Assembly (NCBI GenBank): GCA_004555055.1
Contig: SFJN01000083.1
Span: 1 to 10,813 of the forward strand
Length of the DNA stretch: 10,813 bases
Reading direction: 5' to 3'
From: Bacteroidales bacterium
GTDB taxonomy: Bacteria > Bacteroidota > Bacteroidia > Bacteroidales > Bacteroidaceae
The position numbers and the translations under genes were made by a program. The notes under the pieces are model-generated. The model worked only from the letters and a program-made list of their open reading frames with translations, was not told where the DNA came from and made no database searches. Within the stretch, counting starts at the first letter, position 1. Every line of letters starts with the position of its first letter. This document shows positions 1 to 5,879 of this stretch, piece after piece.

Positions 1-229
1 TGTGCGAGAGGTGGAAAAGCGGCCAAGCGATGGAGCAGCGAGAGGAGAAGCCAAACTTGTTTGGATTATCCCGAGTCGCGACAGAGTAAGGCGAAGCCAG
101 GCAGACACCTTTTGAATAAAATGTAATTTACTAATTTATAGAACACCCCTAAAATCTCAAGCCGATAGCCGAACTGGATGTATGCTGTGAGGAGGAGGTC
201 CATCCCCTCCCGACAGCCGTCGGCAGGCT
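1..229. other. Gene-free 3' flank of the esterase operon
   Basis: I see no convincing gene here. All three forward frames stay open for the first 90 to 130 bases because the DNA is purine-rich, but none has a start inside the window or a recognisable product; one runs in from the edge and stops at 130-132. The segment holds a 14-bp palindrome (51-64) and an AT-rich tract at about 113-142 that contains a tandem 8-mer (TAATTTAC then TAATTTAT, 124-139). Two small GC-rich hairpins lie just after the esterase stop: CCGAC/GTCGG at 210-223 and GGAGG/CCTCC at 194-210. They share a base, so they probably exclude each other. Neither is followed by a T-run on the minus strand, so a terminator is possible but not shown. 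The purine-rich block may be a dispersed intergenic repeat or the tail of a gene beyond the left edge. Confidence 0.4.
51..64. repeat. 14-bp palindrome CCAAAC-TT-GTTTGG
   Basis: Two perfect 6-bp arms are separated by two bases. The palindrome sits inside a purine-rich block with repeated GCGAGAG-like words. No T-run follows on either strand, so it is not a clear terminator. It could be a small protein-binding site or part of a dispersed intergenic repeat; nothing in the window separates these options. Confidence 0.45.
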
Positions 230-967
230 CTACCCTTGTAGTATCTTTTCGATGAAATACGGGGCCTGACGGAGCCAGTAAGGCCAGTCGTGCCCGACAT
301 CGAATCCCCAATAGTCGAACCATGCCGGCACGCCCTTCTCCTTGAGGATGCGGTCCATGATGCGGGTGCTCCAGAGGAGCTGGTCCTCCCAGGCTCCCTG
401 TCCCACGCAGAAGATGATTCTGCGCTGGCGGTAGGTCTGCATCCAGGGATGGTCGGAGGGCATGTTCGGCAGGAAGTCCTGGGGCGAGTTGGCATAGACC
501 AGGTCGTCCGTGTAGTCGTCGAAACCATATGAGGCATGGTAGAGTCCGCTCAGTGCCAGCATGCCGTTGAAGAGGTCGGGACGGCGGAAGAAGAAGTTGG
601 CCGCATGGAATCCGCCCATGGAGCATCCGATGGTGAAGAACATCTGGCTGTCGTTGCAGCGGACATTCGGCAGCAGTTCGTCGACGACGTAGTGGAACCA
701 CCGTTCCTGCTGCTCGATGCGCCAGCGTTTGTCGCCGCCCTTGTTCGACCACGTTTCCGGGTCTATGCTGTCGACGCAGATGATGCGGATGCGTCCGCTC
801 TCGATGAAGGGTGCGAGTGCCCCAATCATCCCATAGCTTTCCCAATCGAAGAATCGTCCGTCCTGGCATGCAAAGGCGAGGAAAGCCTGTCCGTCGTGGC
901 CATAGACCTTATATTCCATGTCGCGGCAGAGGTTTTGGCTCCACCATTTGTGGTATTCTATATGCAT
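230..967 (-). CDS. Alpha/beta-hydrolase fold esterase, cytoplasmic
   Basis: This 245-residue protein looks like a predicted esterase of the alpha/beta-hydrolase superfamily (esterase D-like group). The nucleophile elbow is GCSMGG at residues 114-119, so the nucleophile should be Ser116. The likely catalytic His is His226 in the GHDWPYW segment near the C-terminus. The acid is probably Glu194 or Asp195 in the GAWED stretch after a predicted beta-strand (RIIFCVGQG). It has no signal peptide or membrane segment, so it should be cytoplasmic. The substrate is unknown; the family covers carboxyl esters, including acyl and feruloyl esters. I chose the ATG at 967. The longer frame from 1066 would overlap the upstream gene by 80 bases and add a low-complexity stretch unlike the family. 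It lies 19 bp behind the ATP-grasp gene and is probably cotranscribed. Family assignment is firm; substrate is not. Confidence 0.9.
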   Translation of the reverse strand: MHIEYHKWWSQNLCRDMEYKVYGHDGQAFLAFACQDGRFFDWESYGMIGALAPFIESGRIRIICVDSIDPETWSNKGGDKRWRIEQQERWFHYVVDELLPNVRCNDSQMFFTIGCSMGGFHAANFFFRRPDLFNGMLALSGLYHASYGFDDYTDDLVYANSPQDFLPNMPSDHPWMQTYRQRRIIFCVGQGAWEDQLLWSTRIMDRILKEKGVPAWFDYWGFDVGHDWPYWLRQAPYFIEKILQG

Positions 968-986
968 TGTATCTTCGGGCTGTGGG

Positions 987-2186
987 TCAGATTCTGTGGC
1001 AGGCGTCGGTGAGGAAAGCGTCGCGCTCCTCCTCTGTCCGGAAGCGGGCGATGTAGGCCTGCTCACCTATGGCTCCGGCAAGAGCCTTGTCGATGTGCGG
1101 CGTCATCATCATGGCATAGCCGTATTTGTCAATCAGAGCCTGGTGGTCGTAGGCATAGCGTACGCTGTCGCGCCGTCCGACGTAGGTGCAGAAGTAGTCG
1201 TCGTGGGGGTCGGGTGTGGTGCGCCGGTCGAAGGCCACCATGTCGGCCCAAATCTTGAAGGTGGAGATGTTGTGGGCATAGTTGATGATGTCCGGGGTAT
1301 ATCCGCCGCCGGGACGCATGTTCACCTCCAGTGCCACGAAGTCGCCCACCTCGCCCAGTCCGCGGTGGGGCTTGTCGAGACGGAAGAACTCCAGATGGAT
1401 GAAGCGCGACTTCACACCGAAGGCCTCCACGGTGCGGCGGCCCCAGAAGCGCAGATTCTCCGACATGTGGCGTTCAACATAATAGGTGCAGTCGAGGTTC
1501 TGGTTCACGATGTCGGCAATGCTCGGTGGGAAGACGCACATCGACTCTGCCAGCGGTTCGCCCTTGGAGTTGATGATGGCATCGTAGGTGCAGATGTTGC
1601 CGGTGACAAACTCCTCGATGACGTAGTTGGCGAAATCGGGGGTGTTTTGGAAGAAGTCCTCAATCTGTGTCTCGTCCTCCAGTTTATGGGCTCCTCCGGC
1701 GCCGACGCCCACATCGGGCTTGGCAAAGAGCGGGTATCCGGCATCTTTCGAGAAGCGTTTGACAGCCTCCATCCCTTCCGAAGCCTTGATCTGACGGGCA
1801 GTGCGGATGCCGCCCTTGGCGTAGTAACGCTTCATCTCCGATTTCTCCTTGAAGGCGTCGATGCCGTCGAGCTTCACTCCGGTCTGCACATTGAAGTCGG
1901 TGCGCAGGCGTGCATCGCTCTCAAGCCAGCATTCGTTGTTCGACTCTATCCAGTCGATGCGTCCGTATTTCCATGCAAAATAGCCCACGGCGCGGTACAT
2001 CTGGTCGTAGTCGCCGAGGTTGCTGACGGTATAATACTCGGTCAGCGAATTCTTCAATTCTGCAGACAGTGACTCATAGGGTGCATCACCGATGCCCAGA
2101 ACCCTGATTCCGTTCTTCTGCAATTCATCGCAAAACTGCCAGTACTTCTCCGGGAAGTTTGGCGAAACAAAGATAAAGTTTACCAT
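987..2186 (-). CDS. ATP-grasp domain ligase, unknown substrate
   Basis: This 399-residue cytoplasmic protein has the order of an ATP-grasp carboxylate-amine/thiol ligase. The N-terminal pre-ATP-grasp domain begins MVNFIFVSPNFPEKY (residues 1 to about 100). An ATP-binding lysine and glycine-rich loop follow (FAKPDVGVGAGG, residues 154-165, Lys156), then an adenine-side segment IEEFVTGN (190-197). The Mg-ATP site includes HLEFF (264-268, Glu266) and the classic ExNxR signature at Glu287, Asn289 and Arg291, followed by PGGG. Enzymes of this fold activate a carboxylate as an acyl phosphate and join it to an amine or other nucleophile. The fold does not reveal the substrates. It is the first gene of a probable two-gene operon with the esterase. 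A consensus promoter lies about 265 bases upstream, and no SD precedes the start. A 36-codon ORF overlaps its start codon. Fold is certain; reaction is open. Confidence 0.92.
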   Translation of the reverse strand: MVNFIFVSPNFPEKYWQFCDELQKNGIRVLGIGDAPYESLSAELKNSLTEYYTVSNLGDYDQMYRAVGYFAWKYGRIDWIESNNECWLESDARLRTDFNVQTGVKLDGIDAFKEKSEMKRYYAKGGIRTARQIKASEGMEAVKRFSKDAGYPLFAKPDVGVGAGGAHKLEDETQIEDFFQNTPDFANYVIEEFVTGNICTYDAIINSKGEPLAESMCVFPPSIADIVNQNLDCTYYVERHMSENLRFWGRRTVEAFGVKSRFIHLEFFRLDKPHRGLGEVGDFVALEVNMRPGGGYTPDIINYAHNISTFKIWADMVAFDRRTTPDPHDDYFCTYVGRRDSVRYAYDHQALIDKYGYAMMMTPHIDKALAGAIGEQAYIARFRTEEERDAFLTDACHRI

Positions 2187-2290
2187 AACGAACCAATAAT
2201 TTTGTGTGTTAAGCCTATTGTGTGAAGTATAGATAGAGGTAGGGGCAATGAATTCCCCACCATATGATTATCGGTCTGACGTTTTGACAT
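2180..2290 (-). CDS. Possible 36-aa leader ORF overlapping the ATP-grasp start
   Basis: This small frame begins with ATG at 2290, starts MSKRQTDNHM and ends ...IIGSLW. Its TAA lies inside the ATGGTAA that opens the ATP-grasp gene, which is the geometry expected for translational coupling. A GGGAGG sequence (2303-2308 on the plus strand) lies 12 bases upstream of the ATG, a rather long spacing. The peptide is not recognisable and has no clear membrane segment. It could be a regulatory leader peptide or a chance frame; codon use cannot be judged at this length. Confidence 0.25.
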   Translation of the reverse strand: MSKRQTDNHMVGNSLPLPLSILHTIGLTHKIIGSLW

Positions 2291-2451
2291 CTATTGTGTT
2301 TTCCTCCCAAATTACAGTTGGCATCAGTTACGTAGTCCGCAACGTCCCCTCTTTAATCATCACTTAACCTCCAATTTAGAACCGGAAACAACTCCAAAAT
2401 CTGTCAAAGCGAATTGTCGAACCCGCCTTGAGGTGCTTTTGTCTCGGAATG
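2187..2451 (-). other. Long 5' leader of the ATP-grasp/esterase mRNA
   Basis: If transcription starts about 7 bases after the leftward -7 box, the mRNA has a leader of about 265 nt, long for a Bacteroidales housekeeping gene. It contains the two small ORFs at 2328-2360 and 2180-2290, each preceded by a purine-rich SD-like sequence. I found no motif of a known riboswitch class. A second, poorer promoter-like word (TAATTTG, complement of 2308-2314) lies inside the leader but has no matching -33 box. Confidence 0.4.
2328..2360 (-). CDS. Possible 10-aa leader peptide MIKEGTLRTT
   Basis: This ten-codon frame lies in the ATP-grasp mRNA leader. It is preceded by a perfect GGAGG (complement of 2368-2372) exactly 7 bases before the ATG. 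That stands out because the large genes in this window lack SD sequences. The peptide has two Thr at its end and no run of one amino acid, so it is not a typical attenuator peptide. It may be translated, or it may be chance. Confidence 0.25.
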   Translation of the reverse strand: MIKEGTLRTT

Positions 2452-2453
2452 GT

Positions 2454-2484
2454 TTTGCAAAAATAGGAAGAAAAGTTAATTTTG
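2454..2484 (+). promoter_or_regulatory. Consensus Bacteroidales promoter for the S51 gene
   Basis: On the plus strand, TTTG (2454-2457) is followed by exactly 19 bases and then TAATTTTG (2477-2484), a full match to the Bacteroides consensus. The start of transcription should be near 2490, giving a leader of about 37 bases before the ATG at 2527. This also argues against the TTG at 2482 as a start codon, because it lies in the -7 box. The outer arms of this and the opposite promoter form an inverted repeat (TTTGCAAAAATA facing its near-complement, 11 of 12 matching). Confidence 0.8.
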
Positions 2485-2488
2485 CAAA
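2458..2488 (-). promoter_or_regulatory. Consensus Bacteroidales promoter for the ATP-grasp operon
   Basis: On the minus strand, TTTG (2488-2485) is followed by exactly 19 bases and then TATTTTTG (2465-2458). Both boxes match the established Bacteroides consensus TTTG-N19-21-TAnnTTTG in full. Transcription would start near 2451 and run left into the ATP-grasp gene. The site overlaps almost completely with the rightward promoter of the S51 gene, so the two probably cannot be occupied by polymerase at once. Confidence 0.75.
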
Positions 2489-2526
2489 GATTTTTTAACG
2501 AATACCTCAAAGAAACGGTAAAAACG

Positions 2527-3255
2527 ATGATATATTTCCTTACCAGCAGTCCCAGTGTAAGCGTGGACGGTCCTATCAATCCTGCCAACGGTTTCCTCGA
2601 CCGCCTTCGCGAGGCATTGGGCAACAATCCTCTTCATGCCCTGTTTGTCACCACCTATCCCGACGATGCTCCCTGGAGTGAACATTGTTCAGGTTGCATG
2701 CGCAAGGCGTTCGAGGATGTGGGTTTCAAGTTTGCCTCATACGTCCTGCTCGACCGCCGTACGGCCCCCGATGTGAAGAAACTGATGAAGCAATGCGACT
2801 TCCTCATCCTCGGTGGCGGACACCTGCCTACACAGAACACATTTCTGCACGAACTGGAGATGCCGAAACTGATCAAGAAGTTCAAAGGTGTCGTTCTCGG
2901 CATTTCGGCCGGTAGCATGAACAGTGCCCGGATGGCCTATGCCCTGCCGGAAGAGCCCGGGGAACCGCACGACAAGAATTTTGCGCGGCTGAGACCTGGA
3001 CTGGGGCTTACAGAATGGAGGATTCTGCCTCATTTTTACATGTACAGGGACCTGACGGTGGATGGATTGAGGATGTATGACGACATCACCATTCCCGACA
3101 GCTGGAAATACGGAATCCCCTTCTTGTACTTCCCGGACGGCACTTACCTCGTGGGACAGGACGGCAAGGAGAGTGTCTATGGTGAGTACCTGGTATTCCA
3201 GGACGGCACGTTCTGCCGGGTAGCGGAGAACGGCCAGAAGACACTGCTGGATTAG
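2527..3255 (+). CDS. S51 family (peptidase E-like) hydrolase
   Basis: This 242-residue cytoplasmic protein has the class I glutamine-amidotransferase-like fold of peptidase E (S51), whose studied members cleave Asp-X dipeptides. The nucleophile elbow is GISAGS at residues 125-130, giving Ser127. A glycine-rich FLILGGGH segment (92-99) precedes it, as in the family. The probable catalytic His is His169 in the PHF motif. The third triad position falls on Asp204 (YFPDGTYL). In Salmonella PepE the triad is Ser120-His157-Glu192; the His-to-acid spacing is 35 in both, so Glu appears replaced by Asp. I start at the ATG at 2527 because the TTG at 2482 overlaps the promoter. It is a single-gene unit, divergent from the ATP-grasp operon. 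Specificity is not certain; cyanophycinase-like or other amidase roles are possible. Confidence 0.88.
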   Translation: MIYFLTSSPSVSVDGPINPANGFLDRLREALGNNPLHALFVTTYPDDAPWSEHCSGCMRKAFEDVGFKFASYVLLDRRTAPDVKKLMKQCDFLILGGGHLPTQNTFLHELEMPKLIKKFKGVVLGISAGSMNSARMAYALPEEPGEPHDKNFARLRPGLGLTEWRILPHFYMYRDLTVDGLRMYDDITIPDSWKYGIPFLYFPDGTYLVGQDGKESVYGEYLVFQDGTFCRVAENGQKTLLD

Positions 3256-3293
3256 CCCCTGTTCGCTCTGTACGTATCCTTGTTCAAAATAAT

Positions 3294-3346
3294 TACAGCA
3301 CCACTCCAAGGCCGATTGGTCATGGGATGGTGCTGTAGTTCTTTTT
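3294..3346. terminator. Probable bidirectional terminator between convergent genes
   Basis: A perfect 10-bp stem (TACAGCACCA at 3294-3303 with TGGTGCTGTA at 3328-3337) encloses 24 bases that hold a smaller CCAA/TTGG stem (3306-3309 with 3316-3319). On the plus strand TTCTTTTT follows (3339-3346), which suits termination of the S51 transcript. On the minus strand the stem is followed by the T-rich complement of 3283-3293, so the same structure could end the GH89 transcript. It lies between two convergent genes, where such a structure is expected. Confidence 0.75.
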
Positions 3347-3383
3347 GGCAGGAACATTGCCGGCTGGGGACAAGGCCCTGTGA

Positions 3384-5723
3384 TTACGGCAAGAGGTGGT
3401 AGAAGAATGCGCGTGAGCCGTCGGGACGGGTGCAGGGCATGGTGTATTTCCGCAGCAGTTCGGCGGCAACGGTGTAGGAGTCGCCTTCGGGCTGCGGCGA
3501 GTAGAATCTCCGTTGGGCGGCCTTTCCGGTTTCGCCTTTCACGTTGGCACCGACGGGAAGTCCGGTTTCGTGTGCCCAGTTCCATTCCGTGGCGAACCAT
3601 CCCCCCTGCGGAGCGTTCATGCCATGGTCGAACCAGTATTTCCAGCGTGGATAGTAGAAGTCGCGGAGCATGCCTTCCCATTCGCGGTACGAATAGTCGC
3701 GCAGTCCGCCATGTTCGCAGGGACCTTCGTCGCCCCATGTGGTGATGAGCGTGCGTGCGTTGTCGAGTTCCATCCAGTCCTGTGTGGCGGCATCGTATCC
3801 TTGTATCTCTGTGGCCGCCCTACGTGCTGTCTCTGTCCAGTTGCCGAGACGGAAGATGCGGTTGGTGCCGAGCAGGCGGTCGAGGTCGAGTATGAGGCCG
3901 AGGAAGGCATCGCGCCGGCGCTGGAAGACGGGTGTGGAGAGGGTGTCGGCACTGGCGGTGGCAATGCCTTCGAGCAGGCTTTTCCCGTAGTCGGTCAGTA
4001 CCTGGCGGGTGATGTCGACCAGGTCGTACGAATAGTTGGCCATCGCCACCGGCGATGCCGAAGCCTTGACGTCATCGTAAGCCGCAAGGAGGTCCCACGC
4101 GGCACCGGTAAGGCGCTGTGTGTCGTAGAAGATGTGGCTGCCTCCCCATGTGCTGACGCTCCCCACGTGGAGCGAAGGACGGGCACAGAGCACCGCCTCG
4201 TGCGGCCCCTGTAGGGTGGTGGTGTTGTCGAGGGCGGTGTGGAGCAGCGTGTTCCACGCCTTGTCGGCGGCGCTCCCGGCCCTGGCTGCCGATGCACCGT
4301 AGCGTGCGCTGGCATATTCGTGCATCCACCGGTCCACATCGGGCTTGCTCCCCATCCATGGCAGTTCGAAGAGGAGGTCGTAGACGGCCGGGGTCTGCTC
4401 GATGGCTTCAGGTGCGGCCCCCACGCCGCGGATGCCGGCATATTTCGCCTTGTAGGCAAAGTAGTTGTCGGCCATCTTCGGCAGGCGTCCGAAGAATCCC
4501 GTTCGTCCGCCGAAGTTGGGGATGGCGCAGTAGACCGCACATTGCGGACGGTAGCCGTCGAAACGGTCGAACTGCGGATTGCCGTCGGAGAAGAGGTCGA
4601 GGACGATGAGGCGTCCAGCGGGGACGGCTGTCAATGACTTGGCCTGGTTGGCGTTCCATTGCCATTGCTGGATGACCCACTGCGTGTGGTTTCCGCAGCA
4701 TTCGTCCATGGCCTCGAAGATGGCCTGGTAGCCTTCGGCATACTTTCCGCTGCCAATGCTTCCACCCTCATGGAAGGGGTCCATGGAATAGTAGCGCGAG
4801 ATGCCCATGACCTCTTCGAGCCGTCTGTAGTAGTTCCGTGCCACTTTCCTGAAGTCGTCCGTCGTAGGGTCCATGATGAAGGGGCGTTGGAACATGCACC
4901 ATCCGCCCTGGTTTTCGCAGGCAATGCCTGTACGGCTGCTGAAGTCGGCGGGCACCATGCCGCTGAATCCCGGCAGCACGGGTTGCATGCCCAGTTCGCG
5001 TTCGCGGCCGACGATGCGCCGTGCCAGGTTTTCCTGACGTTCGTACCAGGCATTGTCCTTGACGCCGGTGGCAGGCTCCCCTTTGTCGCCGCCCCATCCC
5101 TGCAGGTTGTTCATACCCCACCAGGCGGTGTAGGCCGGACCGGGGACGAAGGCTTCGGCATCGGCCTCGCTGTAGCCGTAATCCTCCATGAGGAGTGTGC
5201 GCCATACGCTTTCGAGTCCTACAATCTGCAACGGCATGTTGATGCCGTGGAGGGCCATCCAGTCTATTTCCTGCTCCCATCGCTCCCAGGTCCAGGTGGT
5301 CATGGAATATCCGAAGGTGCAGTAGTTGAGGTAATAGCGGAAATCGGCATCGCAGACGTGGCGCTCGGTGGTGGCAGGCAGGGGAAGTCGCACACCGGAA
5401 AGGTCGGCAGTAGGCTGGTTCCACGACAGGTTGATGTGGGCATGATGGTTGAGATACCATCCGATGCCGGTGGTGAGGGCCGAGATGCTCGAGCCCTGAA
5501 TGGCAGGTTTGCCGTTGTGGGTGGTGATGACGAAGACTTCGTTGCCGGCGTTTTCGCCGCTTTCGGAGAGCGAAGGGTCGAGCAGGGTGAACAGCCGTTC
5601 CGATGCCCCCTTGCCACCGATGCGCTCCAGCAGTGCGGCGACGGCGGGAGGATTGGGCGTGGAGGCGGGGAGATGCGGGACGAATGCCAGCAGGAAGAGC
5701 AGGAGGAGCAGATGGCGTTTCAT
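3384..5723 (-). CDS. GH89 alpha-N-acetylglucosaminidase, exported
   Basis: This 779-residue enzyme belongs to glycoside hydrolase family 89, the family of human NAGLU and Clostridium perfringens CpGH89. It removes terminal alpha-linked N-acetylglucosamine with retention. A Sec signal peptide spans residues 1 to about 20 (MKRH, a leucine run, then LPAS) with no lipobox Cys, so a periplasmic site is likely. The three NAGLU domains are present: N-terminal domain about 22-115, catalytic barrel about 125-460 (opening with DFRYYLNYCTFGYS), and helical C-terminal domain about 465-770. The acid/base should be Glu319 (DPFHEGG) and the nucleophile Glu439 (GAAPEA). Their 120-residue spacing fits CpGH89 (483 and 601). 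Length is normal, and no added carbohydrate-binding module is seen. It is last in the susC-susD-GH89 unit, 156 bases after susD. Substrate could be alpha-GlcNAc-capped mucin or heparan-type fragments. Confidence 0.95.
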   Translation of the reverse strand: MKRHLLLLLFLLAFVPHLPASTPNPPAVAALLERIGGKGASERLFTLLDPSLSESGENAGNEVFVITTHNGKPAIQGSSISALTTGIGWYLNHHAHINLSWNQPTADLSGVRLPLPATTERHVCDADFRYYLNYCTFGYSMTTWTWERWEQEIDWMALHGINMPLQIVGLESVWRTLLMEDYGYSEADAEAFVPGPAYTAWWGMNNLQGWGGDKGEPATGVKDNAWYERQENLARRIVGRERELGMQPVLPGFSGMVPADFSSRTGIACENQGGWCMFQRPFIMDPTTDDFRKVARNYYRRLEEVMGISRYYSMDPFHEGGSIGSGKYAEGYQAIFEAMDECCGNHTQWVIQQWQWNANQAKSLTAVPAGRLIVLDLFSDGNPQFDRFDGYRPQCAVYCAIPNFGGRTGFFGRLPKMADNYFAYKAKYAGIRGVGAAPEAIEQTPAVYDLLFELPWMGSKPDVDRWMHEYASARYGASAARAGSAADKAWNTLLHTALDNTTTLQGPHEAVLCARPSLHVGSVSTWGGSHIFYDTQRLTGAAWDLLAAYDDVKASASPVAMANYSYDLVDITRQVLTDYGKSLLEGIATASADTLSTPVFQRRRDAFLGLILDLDRLLGTNRIFRLGNWTETARRAATEIQGYDAATQDWMELDNARTLITTWGDEGPCEHGGLRDYSYREWEGMLRDFYYPRWKYWFDHGMNAPQGGWFATEWNWAHETGLPVGANVKGETGKAAQRRFYSPQPEGDSYTVAAELLRKYTMPCTRPDGSRAFFYHLLP

Positions 5724-5767
5724 GGTAATGAGGCTATGGGGTGAAAGTGGTGTGGATATCGAGAAGA

Positions 5768-5803
5768 CCCCTCACCCAACCAACGTGTGGGCCGGGTGAG
5801 GGG
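5768..5803 (-). promoter_or_regulatory. Strong intergenic hairpin between susD and GH89
   Basis: A perfect, GC-rich 10-bp stem (CCCCTCACCC at 5768-5777 with GGGTGAGGGG at 5794-5803) encloses 16 bases. It lies 76 bases after the susD stop and 44 bases before the GH89 start. On the minus strand it is followed by TCTTCTCGATATCC, which is not a run of T, so it is at best a leaky terminator. It may lower GH89 expression relative to susCD, or protect the 3' end of the susCD message. The role is inferred. Confidence 0.6.
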
Positions 5804-5879
5804 ATAAGGTCACTGATGCTGATGTTCAGAAGAGGCAGGGCATGACGCTGTGCCGGTCGCTGCCTGCCTCAAGCGGGAA

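Noticed and set aside
66..869. 267-codon minus-strand frame overlapping the esterase
   Set aside because: It is out of frame with a well-supported esterase, is rich in Arg, His and Pro as expected for a shifted frame, and has no domain.
968..1066. Extended esterase start at 1066, adding 33 residues
   Set aside because: The added residues are rich in Ser, Pro and Thr, overlap the end of the ATP-grasp gene in another frame, and do not resemble the family. The ATG at 967 gives a normal esterase N-terminus and a 19-bp gap.
918..2072. 384-codon plus-strand ORF opposite the ATP-grasp gene
   Set aside because: The minus strand carries a complete ATP-grasp protein with its ligand-binding motifs, and the plus-strand translation shows no recognisable domain.
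2308..2314. TAATTTG word (minus strand) as a second ATP-grasp promoter
   Set aside because: It is one base short of TAnnTTTG and has no TTTG box at 19-21 bases, while a full match exists at 2458-2488.
2482..2526. TTG start for the S51 gene at 2482
   Set aside because: It lies inside the -7 box and upstream of the predicted transcription start. MIYFLTSSPS from 2527 is a natural first beta-strand for this fold.
4659..5744. 361-codon plus-strand ORF opposite GH89
   Set aside because: It is antisense to the catalytic domain of GH89, which has all its motifs intact; no family features are seen in the shadow frame.
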